Positions 1 to 9,738 of a stretch of DNA of 64,000 nt are shown one piece after another. The DNA lies in assembly GCA_965221855.1 (NCBI GenBank), contig CBDCSV010000009.1:1-64000 (forward strand), written 5' to 3'. How positions within the stretch are numbered: the first letter of the stretch is position 1; each line of letters starts with the position of its first letter. The notes beneath the pieces are model-generated. The model ran no database searches and was not told the DNA's origin. It worked only from the letters and a program-made list of their open reading frames with translations. The stretch comes from JAJDXO01 sp965221855 (GTDB lineage Bacteria; Pseudomonadota; Alphaproteobacteria; Rhodospirillales; UBA2165). Made by a program: the position numbers and the translations under genes.

Positions 1-15
1 GACTCCGCGCCCATT

Positions 16-58
16 ATATGTGAGAATTTGCCCGACTAATTAGCAAATGCTCACATAT
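16..58. promoter_or_regulatory. Near-perfect palindrome upstream of the polyol operon (probable operator)
   Basis: The left arm ATATGTGAGAATTTGC (16-31) and right arm GCAAATGCTCACATAT (43-58) are inverted copies with one mismatch in 16 and an 11-base AT-rich centre. It ends 57 bases before the binding-protein start at 116. No T-run follows, so it does not look like a terminator. An operator for a polyol-responsive repressor or activator (DeoR, SorC or LacI type) is inferred; the regulator is not in the window. Confidence 0.55.
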
Positions 59-115
59 CCAGGTGGGCGCACAAGGTCTAGTTCAACGTCAACTTCCATA
101 ATGGGGAGACATTTC

Positions 116-1432
116 ATGTTTAGACGACCGCTCGTTGCCCTCACGGGGGCAGCTCTTGGCGCAGTCCTGGCTTTTTCGGCCCAGGCGCAAACGAAACTGA
201 CGATCGCCACCGTGAACAATGGCGATATGATTCGAATGCAGAAACTCACCGGCGACTTTACCGGCAAAAACCCGGGGATCGAGCTGGAATGGGTTACCCT
301 GGAGGAGAACATACTCCGCCAGCGGGTAACCACGGATATCGCCACCAAGGGCGGTCAGTTTGACGTCATGACCATCGGCACTTACGAGGTGCCGATTTGG
401 GGCAAGCGGGGCTGGCTCGTATCGCTGAACGATTTGCCGGCATCTTACGATGTTGACGACCTGCTGCCGGCGATCCGCGGCGGTTTGACCGTCGACGGCA
501 AATTGATGGCGTCGCCGTTCTATGGCGAAAGCTCCATGGTCATGTACCGCAAGGATCTGATGGCCAAGGCCGGGTTGACCATGCCCAAGGCGCCCACCTG
601 GGAATTCATCGGCAAGGCCGCCCGCGCCATGACCGACAAGTCGAAGGAAGTGTTCGGCATATGTCTTCGCGGCAAGGCCGGTTGGGGCGAGAACATGGCG
701 TTCCTGACAGCCGCAGCCAACTCATTCGGCGCCCGGTGGTTTGACGAAAACTGGAAGCCGCAGTTCAACTCGGCGGCATGGAAGAACACGCTCAACTTCT
801 ATCTCGGCCTGATGAAGGATGCGGGCCCGCCCGGCGCGTCCTCCAACGGCTTCAACGAAAATCTCTCTCTCTTCCAGACCGGCAAGTGCGGCATGTGGAT
901 CGACGCGACGGTCGCGGCTTCGTTCGTGACCAACCCAAAGCAGAGCAAGGTACACGATCAGGTTGGCTTTGCGCTGGCGCCTGACACGGGCCTCGGCAAG
1001 CGCGGAAACTGGCTCTGGGCCTGGAGCCTGGCCATTCCCGCCGGCTCGAAGAAGGTTGATGCGGCCAAGAAGTTCGTTGCATGGGCGACCTCCAAGGACT
1101 ATTTGGCGCTCGTCGCCTCCAAGGAAGGCTGGGCCAACGTGCCGCCGGGCACCCGGAAGTCGCTCTATGCGAATCCGGAATACGCCAAGGTGCCGTTTGC
1201 GCAGATGACGCTCGACAGCATCAACTCCGCGAACCCGAAGAAGCCGACGGTGGATCCGGTGCCCTATGTCGGCGTGCAGTTCGTTGCCATTCCCGAGTTT
1301 CAGGGTCTTGCGACGACTGTCGGCCAACAGTTTTCCGCGGCGCTCGCCGGCACCGTGTCCGCGGACAGAGCCTTGCGGAACGCGCAATCAGTAGCCGAAC
1401 GCACCATGAAGAGGGCCGGCTACATCAAGTAG
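116..1432 (+). CDS. smoE: Polyol/sugar ABC transporter substrate-binding protein (SmoE/MtlE-like)
   Basis: Periplasmic binding protein of 438 aa in the family-1 extracellular solute-binding group, expected to deliver sorbitol/mannitol-type polyols to the permeases encoded next. A signal peptide is visible (MFRRP, a hydrophobic stretch of about 15 residues, cleavage likely after AQA at residue 24). An upstream in-frame ATG at 47 exists, but the ATG at 116 is preceded by GGGGAG at good spacing and places the signal peptide at the true N-terminus. First gene of a seven-gene operon ending at 7816 whose mannitol-type dehydrogenase supports polyol specificity. The exact substrate is inferred from context. 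A strong hairpin follows the stop codon. Confidence 0.88.
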   Translation: MFRRPLVALTGAALGAVLAFSAQAQTKLTIATVNNGDMIRMQKLTGDFTGKNPGIELEWVTLEENILRQRVTTDIATKGGQFDVMTIGTYEVPIWGKRGWLVSLNDLPASYDVDDLLPAIRGGLTVDGKLMASPFYGESSMVMYRKDLMAKAGLTMPKAPTWEFIGKAARAMTDKSKEVFGICLRGKAGWGENMAFLTAAANSFGARWFDENWKPQFNSAAWKNTLNFYLGLMKDAGPPGASSNGFNENLSLFQTGKCGMWIDATVAASFVTNPKQSKVHDQVGFALAPDTGLGKRGNWLWAWSLAIPAGSKKVDAAKKFVAWATSKDYLALVASKEGWANVPPGTRKSLYANPEYAKVPFAQMTLDSINSANPKKPTVDPVPYVGVQFVAIPEFQGLATTVGQQFSAALAGTVSADRALRNAQSVAERTMKRAGYIK

Positions 1433-1443
1433 GCTACACTCGT

Positions 1444-1481
1444 TCTCAGCTGGCCGGCGGTCCCTGGCCGGCCAGCTGAGA
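1444..1481 (+). terminator. Strong intercistronic hairpin after the binding-protein gene
   Basis: A perfect 14-bp stem (1444-1457 with 1468-1481, left arm TCTCAGCTGGCCGG) with a 10-base loop starts 11 bases after the stop codon of the binding-protein gene and 33 bases before the permease start. It is followed only by CGCCTTTTCC, so it is at most a partial terminator. As with malE-malF type junctions, it probably protects the upstream mRNA and lowers transport-component expression. Confidence 0.6.
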
Positions 1482-1514
1482 CGCCTTTTCCAGCCGCTGC
1501 ACGCCGAGGGTCCC

Positions 1515-2387
1515 ATGGCCACCGCACATTCACGTACCGCCGCACGTTTCATGATTTCGCCGGCCGTCCTGCTGTTGCTGGGGTGGATGATCGTGCCCTT
1601 GGCGATGACCATTTTCTTTTCCTTCCAGAGCTACAATCTGATGAATCCCGGTCAGGAAAGGTTTGTTGGTTTCGCCAACTACGAATTCTTCCTGACCGAT
1701 CCGGCGTTCTTTACCGCCATCTGGAATACGCTGCTGCTGGTCGGCGGCGTCCTGATCATCACCATCGTCGGCGGCGTGGGTCTGGCCATCCTTCTCGATC
1801 AGCCCATGTGGGGGCAGGGGATCGTGCGCATGCTGGTGATCGCGCCGTTCTTCGTCATGCCGACGGTATCGGCGCTGGTGTGGAAGAACATGTTCATGAA
1901 TCCGGTGAACGGGCTGTTTGCCTTCCTCACCAAGGCACTGGGGCTCGGTGCTATCGACTTCTTTTCCCAAATTCCGCTGCTTTCCATCATCATCATCGTT
2001 GCCTGGCAGTGGTTGCCGTTCGCAACGCTCATTCTTCTGACGGCCCTGCAATCCCTCGACCAGGAGCAGCTGGAGGCGGCCAAGATGGACGGCGCGCGTA
2101 AGTTCAGCCGCTTCTTTCATATCGTGCTGCCGCACCTCTCGCGGGCCATCACCGTGGTCATCCTGATCGAGAGCATCTTCCTCTTGACCATATTCGCGGA
2201 AATCCTGGTGACCACCAACGGCGGGCCGGGCGACGCGACGACCAACCTCACCTTCCTGGTCTATGCCCAGTCGCTCCTACAGTTCGATGTCGGCAGCGGA
2301 TCCGCCGGCGGCATCGTCGCGGTCATCCTGGCAAACATCGTCGCGATCTTCCTGATGCGGATGATCGGGAAGAATTTGGAGGCGTGA
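1515..2387 (+). CDS. smoF: Polyol ABC transporter permease 1 (MalF/SmoF-like)
   Basis: Inner-membrane permease of 290 aa (MalF type, binding-protein-dependent transport family) forming the translocation path with the next gene product. About six hydrophobic segments are readable, the first at residues 13-35. The cytoplasmic EAA loop that docks to the ATPase is visible as LEAAKMDGARKF followed by the LP of the family consensus. Translation starts at ATG 1515 after a GAGGG-like site. It is separated from the binding-protein gene by an 82-base gap with a hairpin and touches the next permease gene, so the two permeases are probably translationally coupled. Confidence 0.9.
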   Translation: MATAHSRTAARFMISPAVLLLLGWMIVPLAMTIFFSFQSYNLMNPGQERFVGFANYEFFLTDPAFFTAIWNTLLLVGGVLIITIVGGVGLAILLDQPMWGQGIVRMLVIAPFFVMPTVSALVWKNMFMNPVNGLFAFLTKALGLGAIDFFSQIPLLSIIIIVAWQWLPFATLILLTALQSLDQEQLEAAKMDGARKFSRFFHIVLPHLSRAITVVILIESIFLLTIFAEILVTTNGGPGDATTNLTFLVYAQSLLQFDVGSGSAGGIVAVILANIVAIFLMRMIGKNLEA

Positions 2388-3220
2388 TGATGTTCGAAAA
2401 CGCAAAGCAGCGAAACAAGATCATCTTCACCGCCATCGCGTGGGCGATCGGACTGGCAATCTTCTTCCCGATCCTGTGGACGGTGTTGACCAGCTTCAAG
2501 ACCGAAGCCCAGGCGGTGGCCTCGCCGCCGGTGTTCCTGGCTTTCGACTGGACGCTCGAAAACTACGGTGAGGTCCAGGAGCGGTCAAATTACCTCCGGC
2601 ATTTCATGAATTCGGTGGTAATTTCCATCGGCTCCACCTTCATCGGCTTGCTGATCGCCATACCGGCGGCCTGGTCGATGGCCTTCGTACCGGCAAAGAG
2701 CACCAAGAACATCCTCATGTGGATGCTGTCGACCAAGATGCTGCCGCCGGTCGGCGTGCTGGTGCCCATCTTCCTCTTGTTCAGGGATAGCGGTTTGCTC
2801 GACACCAGGACCGGTCTGGTGATCGTGCTGACCCTGATCAACCTGCCGATCATCGTCTGGATGCTCTACACCTACTTCAAGGAAATACCGGGCGAAATTC
2901 TCGAAGCCGCCCGAGTGGACGGCGCGACCCTGTGGGCGGAAGTGATCTACGTGTTGAGCCCCATGGCCGTTCCGGGAATAGCCTCGACTTTCCTGCTGAA
3001 CGTGATCCTGGCGTGGAACGAGGCGTTCTGGACGCTGAACCTGACCGCGGCCAAGGCAGCGCCGTTAACGGCATTTATCGCCAGTTTCTCGAGCCCGGAA
3101 GGATTGTTCTACGCCAAGCTGTCTGCCGCTTCCACCATGGCCATCGCGCCGATCGTCATCATGGGGTGGTTCTGCCAGAAGCAGTTGGTGCGCGGCCTGA
3201 CATTCGGCGCGGTGAAGTAA
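2387..3220 (+). CDS. smoG: Polyol ABC transporter permease 2 (MalG/SmoG-like)
   Basis: Second inner-membrane permease, about 277 aa, MalG type. The EAA loop reads LEAARVDGATLWAEV, and hydrophobic segments match a six-helix permease. Three in-frame starts lie side by side (GTG 2384, ATG 2387, ATG 2390). GGAGG at 2378-2382 spaces better for the ATGs, so 2387 is chosen, with 2390 equally possible. The start overlaps the stop of the preceding permease by one base. It works with that permease as a heterodimer powered by the ATPase at 3231. Confidence 0.88.
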   Translation: MMFENAKQRNKIIFTAIAWAIGLAIFFPILWTVLTSFKTEAQAVASPPVFLAFDWTLENYGEVQERSNYLRHFMNSVVISIGSTFIGLLIAIPAAWSMAFVPAKSTKNILMWMLSTKMLPPVGVLVPIFLLFRDSGLLDTRTGLVIVLTLINLPIIVWMLYTYFKEIPGEILEAARVDGATLWAEVIYVLSPMAVPGIASTFLLNVILAWNEAFWTLNLTAAKAAPLTAFIASFSSPEGLFYAKLSAASTMAIAPIVIMGWFCQKQLVRGLTFGAVK

Positions 3221-3230
3221 GGGGGACATC

Positions 3231-4238
<1,008 letters not shown>

Positions 4239-4278
4239 TGGAGGGTTGTGCCGCTGACCGGGGCGGGAGAGCTGGGCC

Positions 4279-5778
4279 GTGACGACTCTCGTACAACCCC
4301 GCCCGGTCCCGCTCAATAACGCTTCACTGAGTTTGATGGGCGAATCGGTTTCTCTGCCCAGGTACGACCGGGCGGAACTGACTCCGGGAATCCTGCATAT
4401 CGGCGTCGGTAACTTTCATCGGGCCCACCAGGCAACCTATCTTGATCGCCTGTTTGGCATGGGTTTGGACCATGATTGGGCCATTCTCGGCGCCGGCGTC
4501 CGCCCGAGCGACGCCGGGACTCGAACGAGGCTCCTCGCTCAGGACTGCCTCACCACTGTCATCGAACTGGACCCGGCGGGATACAAGGCTTCCATCACCG
4601 GTTCGATGGTCGATTACCTGCCCGTCAGTAGTGGGGCCATTGTCGACGCCCTTGCCCGGCCCGACATTCGGATTGTCACGATGACAATTACGGAGGGGGG
4701 ATATTATATGGACGCGAAGTCGGGCGGGTTCGATTCCGGACATCCCGATATCGTTCATGACCTGCAAAATCCCCACCAGCCACGAACCGTTTTCGGGATA
4801 CTTCTCGCTGGATTGAAGCTTCGTGCCGATCGAAACCTTCCGCCGTTCACCATCGTTTCCTGCGACAATATTCCCCGCAACGGCGAGGTGACGGCCCAAA
4901 GCCTCAGAGGGCTGGCCGCCGTGTCCGCTTCGAATGAGTTCGACCGGCTGGCACGGGACGTCGCGACGCCGAACGGCATGGTCGATTGCATCACGCCGGC
5001 CGTGGGTGAACGGGAGCGGGAAATCGTACTCAACGAATTCAACATCGTGGATACCTCTCCCGTCGTCTGCGAGCCGTTCCGCCAATGGGTGCTGGAGAAC
5101 GACTTTCCCTCCGGCCGGCCGGCGCTCGAGATGGTCGGCGTTGAATTTGCCGCCGACGTGGCGCCCTATGAGTTGATGAAGATTCGTATTCTCAACGGGG
5201 GACACGCTGCTATAGCCTATGCCGGCGCGCTGCTGGGCTACCACTTCGTTCACGATGCGATGCGCGACTCGCTGATCCGGGCCTATCTGGACAAGCTCGA
5301 AAGGACCGAGATAATTCCCACGCTGGAACCCATATTCGGCGTTGATTTTCACGCCTATCTTGCTTCGGTGATGGAGCGGTTTGCCAACACACGGATCGGC
5401 GACACCATACCCAGACTTTGCCGGGACGGTTCGAACCGGCAGCCGAAATTCATTCTCCCGACCATCGCCGGCCGGCTCGATGCCGGGGAACCGATTGACG
5501 GTCTGGCCCTTGAAATCGCCATGTGGTGCCGCGTTTGCCAGGGCAGGCGCGAAGACGGATCGCCCATCGACATCGAGGATGAGGAACGCGAAGTCCTGGT
5601 GGAAAACGCCCGCCGCGCCGAAATGGATCCTCGGGCCTTTACCGGGTTGTCCGGGATATTCGGCGCGCTTTCGGAAAATCCCGAGTTTGAGGCAGCCTTC
5701 ACCCGTGCGTTTGAATCGATCCAAACCAACGGCACGGTTGCCGCCCTCGAGGCATACGTCGGCGGAAAACCAGGATGA
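4279..5778 (+). CDS. mtlK: Mannitol 2-dehydrogenase / polyol dehydrogenase (MtlK, long-chain MDR family)
   Basis: NAD(P)-dependent oxidoreductase of 499 aa in the mannitol dehydrogenase/fructuronate reductase family, oxidising an imported hexitol at C2 (mannitol to fructose, possibly also sorbitol or arabitol). The N-terminal Rossmann signature GVGNFHRAHQATYLD is near residue 39. The catalytic Lys-Asn-His cluster is seen in KIRILNGGHAA near residue 300. Length is typical. The start is GTG 4279, 40 bases after the ATPase gene, and the stop overlaps the kinase start (ATGA at 5775). Fructuronate reductase is the main alternative, but the ABC importer and fructokinase-like neighbour favour polyol catabolism. 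Confidence 0.88.
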   Translation: MTTLVQPRPVPLNNASLSLMGESVSLPRYDRAELTPGILHIGVGNFHRAHQATYLDRLFGMGLDHDWAILGAGVRPSDAGTRTRLLAQDCLTTVIELDPAGYKASITGSMVDYLPVSSGAIVDALARPDIRIVTMTITEGGYYMDAKSGGFDSGHPDIVHDLQNPHQPRTVFGILLAGLKLRADRNLPPFTIVSCDNIPRNGEVTAQSLRGLAAVSASNEFDRLARDVATPNGMVDCITPAVGEREREIVLNEFNIVDTSPVVCEPFRQWVLENDFPSGRPALEMVGVEFAADVAPYELMKIRILNGGHAAIAYAGALLGYHFVHDAMRDSLIRAYLDKLERTEIIPTLEPIFGVDFHAYLASVMERFANTRIGDTIPRLCRDGSNRQPKFILPTIAGRLDAGEPIDGLALEIAMWCRVCQGRREDGSPIDIEDEEREVLVENARRAEMDPRAFTGLSGIFGALSENPEFEAAFTRAFESIQTNGTVAALEAYVGGKPG

Positions 5779-6725
5779 TCATCTGCTGCGGTGAGGCGTT
5801 GTTCGATGTCTTTGTGAACGGCGCGGAGAACGACATCCCAATGGAACTTCGCGCCCATCCCGGCGGCTCGCCGTTCAACGTGGCGATTGGCCTTACCCGC
5901 TTGGGCGGCAACGCGGCTCTGCTGACGGGGTTGTCGGAAGATATGCTGGGTGAGCGTCTCCACCGGATACTAACCGAGGAGAGGGTTTCGACGGAATATC
6001 TGGTCCGGTCGGGTAATCGGACGACCCTCAGCCTGGTCGGGGTCGATAACGACGGTCAGCCCAACTACGTCTTCTACGGACTCGGCTCGGCGGATTGCAG
6101 CATAACGCCTGAAGATATCCCCGAGATCGGTTCCGAAGTCGTGGGGTTTCACTTCGGCTCCTACTCCCTGGTGGTCAAGCCGGTCGCGGATGCGCTCTCG
6201 AGCTTGTTGACGCGCACCAAGGGCAGCTTTGTATCCGTCGATCCCAATGTCCGGCCGACCGTCGAGCCCGATCTCGACGCCTGGCGGGAACGGGTCGACG
6301 AATACGCGGCCAAGGCGACATTGTTGAAGGTTAGCGCCGAAGATATGGCGACACTGTACCCGGGCGTCTTACCGGACGCGAAAGCCGAAGAATGGTTGTC
6401 GGCCGGGGTTCAACTGGTTGTCGTCACGGCGGGCGGAGAACACGTGGCGGCCTGGACGTCCCGAGGCTACTTCGTCCGCATCGCGCCACCGCCGACCAAT
6501 GTCATTGATACGGTGGGAGCAGGGGATAGTTTCCAGGCGGCGCTGTTGGCCAAGCTCTCCGTTGATGGCGACCCGCTGGCGGCTGTACAACAACTCGACA
6601 CGCGGATGTTGGAGCAATTGGTCGAGTTTGCGATGACGGCGGCGGCACTTACCTGCCAACGCCGCGGCGCAAATCTGCCGTCGCTGCAAGAGGTCGCCGT
6701 CGAACTGGCCGGGGAGGGGCCTTGA
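5775..6725 (+). CDS. PfkB-family sugar kinase, probable fructokinase
   Basis: Cytoplasmic ribokinase-fold kinase of 316 aa. Family signatures are intact: GGSPFNVAIGLTRLGGNA near residue 33 and DTVGAGDSFQAALLAKL near residue 250, including the GAGD catalytic Asp and anion hole. In this operon it most simply phosphorylates the fructose made by the mannitol dehydrogenase. The ATG at 5775 overlaps the dehydrogenase stop in an ATGA, so expression is coupled. A frk/scrK-type assignment is plausible but the phosphorylated position cannot be read from sequence. Confidence 0.86.
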   Translation: MIICCGEALFDVFVNGAENDIPMELRAHPGGSPFNVAIGLTRLGGNAALLTGLSEDMLGERLHRILTEERVSTEYLVRSGNRTTLSLVGVDNDGQPNYVFYGLGSADCSITPEDIPEIGSEVVGFHFGSYSLVVKPVADALSSLLTRTKGSFVSVDPNVRPTVEPDLDAWRERVDEYAAKATLLKVSAEDMATLYPGVLPDAKAEEWLSAGVQLVVVTAGGEHVAAWTSRGYFVRIAPPPTNVIDTVGAGDSFQAALLAKLSVDGDPLAAVQQLDTRMLEQLVEFAMTAAALTCQRRGANLPSLQEVAVELAGEGP

Positions 6726-7816
6726 AAGCGATTACAATCGGTTCAGCCATGGCGGATATCATCGCGCTGATCGGCGATTCCGATGTCGAGTGCATGACGA
6801 TGCACAATGCGACTTCGTCGTTCCTGCTGCTCGAACAGGGCAAGAAGATCGAAGCTCATTCCATCGGCAATCACATTGGCGGCGGCGCGATCAATATGGC
6901 GGTCTCGCTGTCCCGCCTGGGCGTGGAGACGTCGACGCTGGTCAAGGTCGGTACGGATGCGGACAGCGCGAGCATTCTCGAGCGGTTGGCCGCGGAGGGA
7001 ATTTCGACCGACCACGTTCTCTACACCGATGAATTGCCGACAGGCACGGCGGTAATGGTTTCCTCCCACGACAAGAACCCGACCATCTTCACCCAACGGG
7101 GCGCCAACACGCTGCTCGAACCGAGGGACGTCCAGCCATCGCTGTTCGACGGCCTGAATCTGGTTTGCGTCGCGAGCCTGTCCAACCAGTCCGCGGATTG
7201 TTTTCCCAAAATCCTCGAGCTCGCAAGCGGCTCGGGAGCCTACGTGTCGGCCAATCCGGGCATTCGTCAGCTGACATCCCGGTCCGCCCCGTTTCTGGGG
7301 AGCCTCAAATTTCTCGACCTGCTGGCCATAAACCGAATCGAGGCGGAGGCGCTTGTCCCTGCGATTTCGGCAATTGCCGAAATCACAGACGCGGCCGACG
7401 CCGTCGACGATGACCCGGATCTGCCCAGGTTGCTCAAAATCGGCCTGGAATCCGTCGGATTTACAATGAGCCTCAACACGTTTTTCCTAGCCGTCCAATC
7501 GCTCGGCGTGAAAAACGTCGTCATAACAGACGGCACCGAGGGCTCGTACCTTGCGACGCCAGACCATGTCTATTTCTGCCCTGCCCGGTCGGTTCGCTTG
7601 ATGGGGACCGCCGGGGCGGGCGATGCCTTCATTTCAACCTTGTGCCGGTATCTGGCGGATGGCGAGGACTGCGGTGTGGCCATGCAGGCGGCGACGCTGA
7701 ATGCCGGCTCTGTCATCGAGTACATCGATACCCAGGAGGGTTTGCTTCCCGCCTCGGCGCTTGATGAACGCGTGGCCCAATACGGTTCGGAAATTCCGGT
7801 CAGGACGTTCGGTTAG
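6722..7816 (+). CDS. Second PfkB-family carbohydrate kinase
   Basis: A ribokinase/adenosine-kinase-like protein of 364 aa. It has a GGGAINMAVSLSRLG substrate-side motif near residue 52 and GTAGAGDAFISTLC near residue 295; the catalytic Asp of GAGD is kept but the usual DT before it is GT. It is longer than the first kinase, with an acidic insert around residues 220-235. The start is TTG at 6722, overlapping the previous stop as TTGA. Last gene of the polyol operon. It is too divergent from the first kinase to be a simple tandem duplicate, so it may phosphorylate a different keto-sugar or nucleoside-like substrate. Confidence 0.8.
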   Translation: MKAITIGSAMADIIALIGDSDVECMTMHNATSSFLLLEQGKKIEAHSIGNHIGGGAINMAVSLSRLGVETSTLVKVGTDADSASILERLAAEGISTDHVLYTDELPTGTAVMVSSHDKNPTIFTQRGANTLLEPRDVQPSLFDGLNLVCVASLSNQSADCFPKILELASGSGAYVSANPGIRQLTSRSAPFLGSLKFLDLLAINRIEAEALVPAISAIAEITDAADAVDDDPDLPRLLKIGLESVGFTMSLNTFFLAVQSLGVKNVVITDGTEGSYLATPDHVYFCPARSVRLMGTAGAGDAFISTLCRYLADGEDCGVAMQAATLNAGSVIEYIDTQEGLLPASALDERVAQYGSEIPVRTFG

Positions 7817-7889
7817 TGCCGGCCCAAAGTCTTCCCGTGATGCGGGTCCAAATTATCTCTGCGGCCAGCCGGCGACGGACAGGCCGCCG

Positions 7890-8873
7890 CTATAAGCCGG
7901 AATTAGGATCAGCCGACCAGCCAAACGCCTCATGGGGGAACAGCTCCTCGAGCGGCATGAGTTTGCCGGTCATTCCCTGCTGGTGAACATACCCGGCCAT
8001 GGTTTCCAAATTCTTCCTGTTGATATCGGTCAGACCGTAGGACCAGGGGTCCGGTCCAAGAAGTTCCTGCTGTTCCTCCCAGGCACTTTGGTACCAGGCC
8101 AGCGGCACGATGCGCGGATTGATCATCCGCTTGTAGTTGATCTGCTTGGCCTCCTCGAAGGCATCCATCAGGCTTTTGACCACCCAGGGGTTTTCCAGGA
8201 CGATCTCTTCCTTGATGGTCGTCACGTGCATGATCGGAAAGATGCGGGTTTTCCTGTAGTAGGCGATCTCGATTTCCTTGTAGTCGGGAAATAGACGCCG
8301 GACACGCGGATCCCGCTCGCGGATACCCCGGGCGACGTTGGGGGAAATCATGGCATCGAGGTCGCCGGTGAGCAGCATCTCGTCCAGGTCCTGACCGTCG
8401 GCGATCCGCTCCACCGTCAGGCCCTCGTGATAGTCGAAGTTGCCGTCTTCGTCGCGCTCGGTGACCCAGGTGATCGATGCATGGGGAACCCCGTAGTCGT
8501 TTTCCAGGATACCCCGCACCCAGATGTTGCCGGCGGGCCCGAAGTTGGTGCCGCCGACGCGCTTGCCGATCAAATCCTTCGGCTCGTTGATCCCCTTCGA
8601 CGTGTTGACGAAGGCGAAGCCGTGGCGAAACCGGCGATGGAGATAAACCGGCAGCGCCGTCACCGGGCGGCCGCGGCTTCGGTCGGCCATGTAGGCGCCG
8701 GCATTGAATTCGCCGACGTCGTACGCGCCCTCGGCGACCCGCATATGTATCTCGCGGGTGCCCGGGAATTCGGGGAATACCAGCTCTATGCCGTCCGGTT
8801 TTACCGTGCCGTCCTTGAGCGCTCGGACGCTCTCGTAGTCACCTGTCTGAATGGTCAGTTTCAAGTTGGCCAT
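7890..8873 (-). CDS. 4,5-dihydroxyphthalate decarboxylase-like / PBP2-fold protein without signal peptide
   Basis: A 327-aa protein with the periplasmic-binding-protein type 2 fold, related to 4,5-dihydroxyphthalate decarboxylases and NMT1-type binding proteins. Recognisable stretches are the N-terminal LKLTIQTGDYE, the GKRVGGTNFGPAGN ligand-loop region near residue 103, and a conserved C-terminal YGLTDINRKN. It starts directly at MANLKLT with no signal peptide, so it should stay in the cytoplasm. It is the last gene of a leftward five-gene ABC operon, 28 bases after the second permease. A cytoplasmic decarboxylase acting on the imported compound is one reading; a moonlighting binding protein is the other. 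Confidence 0.72.
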   Translation of the reverse strand: MANLKLTIQTGDYESVRALKDGTVKPDGIELVFPEFPGTREIHMRVAEGAYDVGEFNAGAYMADRSRGRPVTALPVYLHRRFRHGFAFVNTSKGINEPKDLIGKRVGGTNFGPAGNIWVRGILENDYGVPHASITWVTERDEDGNFDYHEGLTVERIADGQDLDEMLLTGDLDAMISPNVARGIRERDPRVRRLFPDYKEIEIAYYRKTRIFPIMHVTTIKEEIVLENPWVVKSLMDAFEEAKQINYKRMINPRIVPLAWYQSAWEEQQELLGPDPWSYGLTDINRKNLETMAGYVHQQGMTGKLMPLEELFPHEAFGWSADPNSGL

Positions 8874-8901
8874 GGCCCGTCCGCCGGCGGCTTGACCGGC
8901 C

Positions 8902-9738
8902 CTAGTATCTCCAGCGGCTGAAGTGATGCTCGGCGCGGCGCAGCATCTCGTTCAATAGAATCGCCGCCGCGGCGATCATTGCAACCAACGCAAAAAGATT
9001 GTGGGGCTCGAACGCCTCGGAATAGAGTTCGGTATAGTAGCCGATACCCTTCTTGGTGGCGTACAGTTCGGCGAGAATCACTCCCAATAAGGTCGCGGTC
9101 ATACCGAGACGCATGCCGGTGAACAGGCTCGGCACCAAATGGGGGAAAACGATATGCCGGTAGACCTGTTTTTTGCTCGCTCCCATGGAACGCGCCGCGG
9201 TCAACAAAACCGGATTTATGTTCTGGCTCCCGGCGATGACGTTGACGATGATCGGAAAAAACCCGTGGGTGAAACCGAACACAACCTTGATCGCGGGGCC
9301 GATCCCGAAGATCAGCACCAGGACCGGCAGGATGGTAATCTGGGGAAAAGCGTATGCCATCAGGATGATGGGAAAAAAAGTGCGGTAGGTCGGCCGGTTG
9401 AGGCCGACCAACATGCCCAGCACCAGACCGGAGACCAGGGACATGGCGAACGCCACCGCGAGCTGCCACGACATGTCCCAAATGGCGATTGCGACCTCTA
9501 TGTCCTCGAGGATGTGAAACAGCGACAGGAAGGATTGCGTTGCCGGCGCGAGGAAATCGGGATCGTTGTAGGTGCGCGCCCCGATTTCCCAGGTGAGCAC
9601 CATCAAAGCGATGACGCCCAGGCGCAAGGCGACCGGTGTCGAGAACCACGACTCCTTTGGGATTGCAAGGGGCGCAGCCGCGGCGGCAGAGGCGCCTTCC
9701 GCCGCACGAACCATTGGATTTCGCCTGAACAATGCCAT
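8902..9738 (-). CDS. ABC transporter permease (SsuC/TauC family), copy 2
   Basis: Inner-membrane permease of 278 aa of the nitrate/sulfonate/taurine-type importers. The EAA-type loop is ARSMGASKKQVYRHIVFPHLVPSLFTG, shown here only as a region near residues 165-190. A longer in-frame start at 9924 would add a non-hydrophobic segment that only mirrors the neighbouring gene, so ATG 9738 is preferred. This start shares one base with the stop of the upstream permease (TGATG). It pairs with the permease at 9738-10490. Confidence 0.82.
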   Translation of the reverse strand: MALFRRNPMVRAAEGASAAAAAPLAIPKESWFSTPVALRLGVIALMVLTWEIGARTYNDPDFLAPATQSFLSLFHILEDIEVAIAIWDMSWQLAVAFAMSLVSGLVLGMLVGLNRPTYRTFFPIILMAYAFPQITILPVLVLIFGIGPAIKVVFGFTHGFFPIIVNVIAGSQNINPVLLTAARSMGASKKQVYRHIVFPHLVPSLFTGMRLGMTATLLGVILAELYATKKGIGYYTELYSEAFEPHNLFALVAMIAAAAILLNEMLRRAEHHFSRWRY

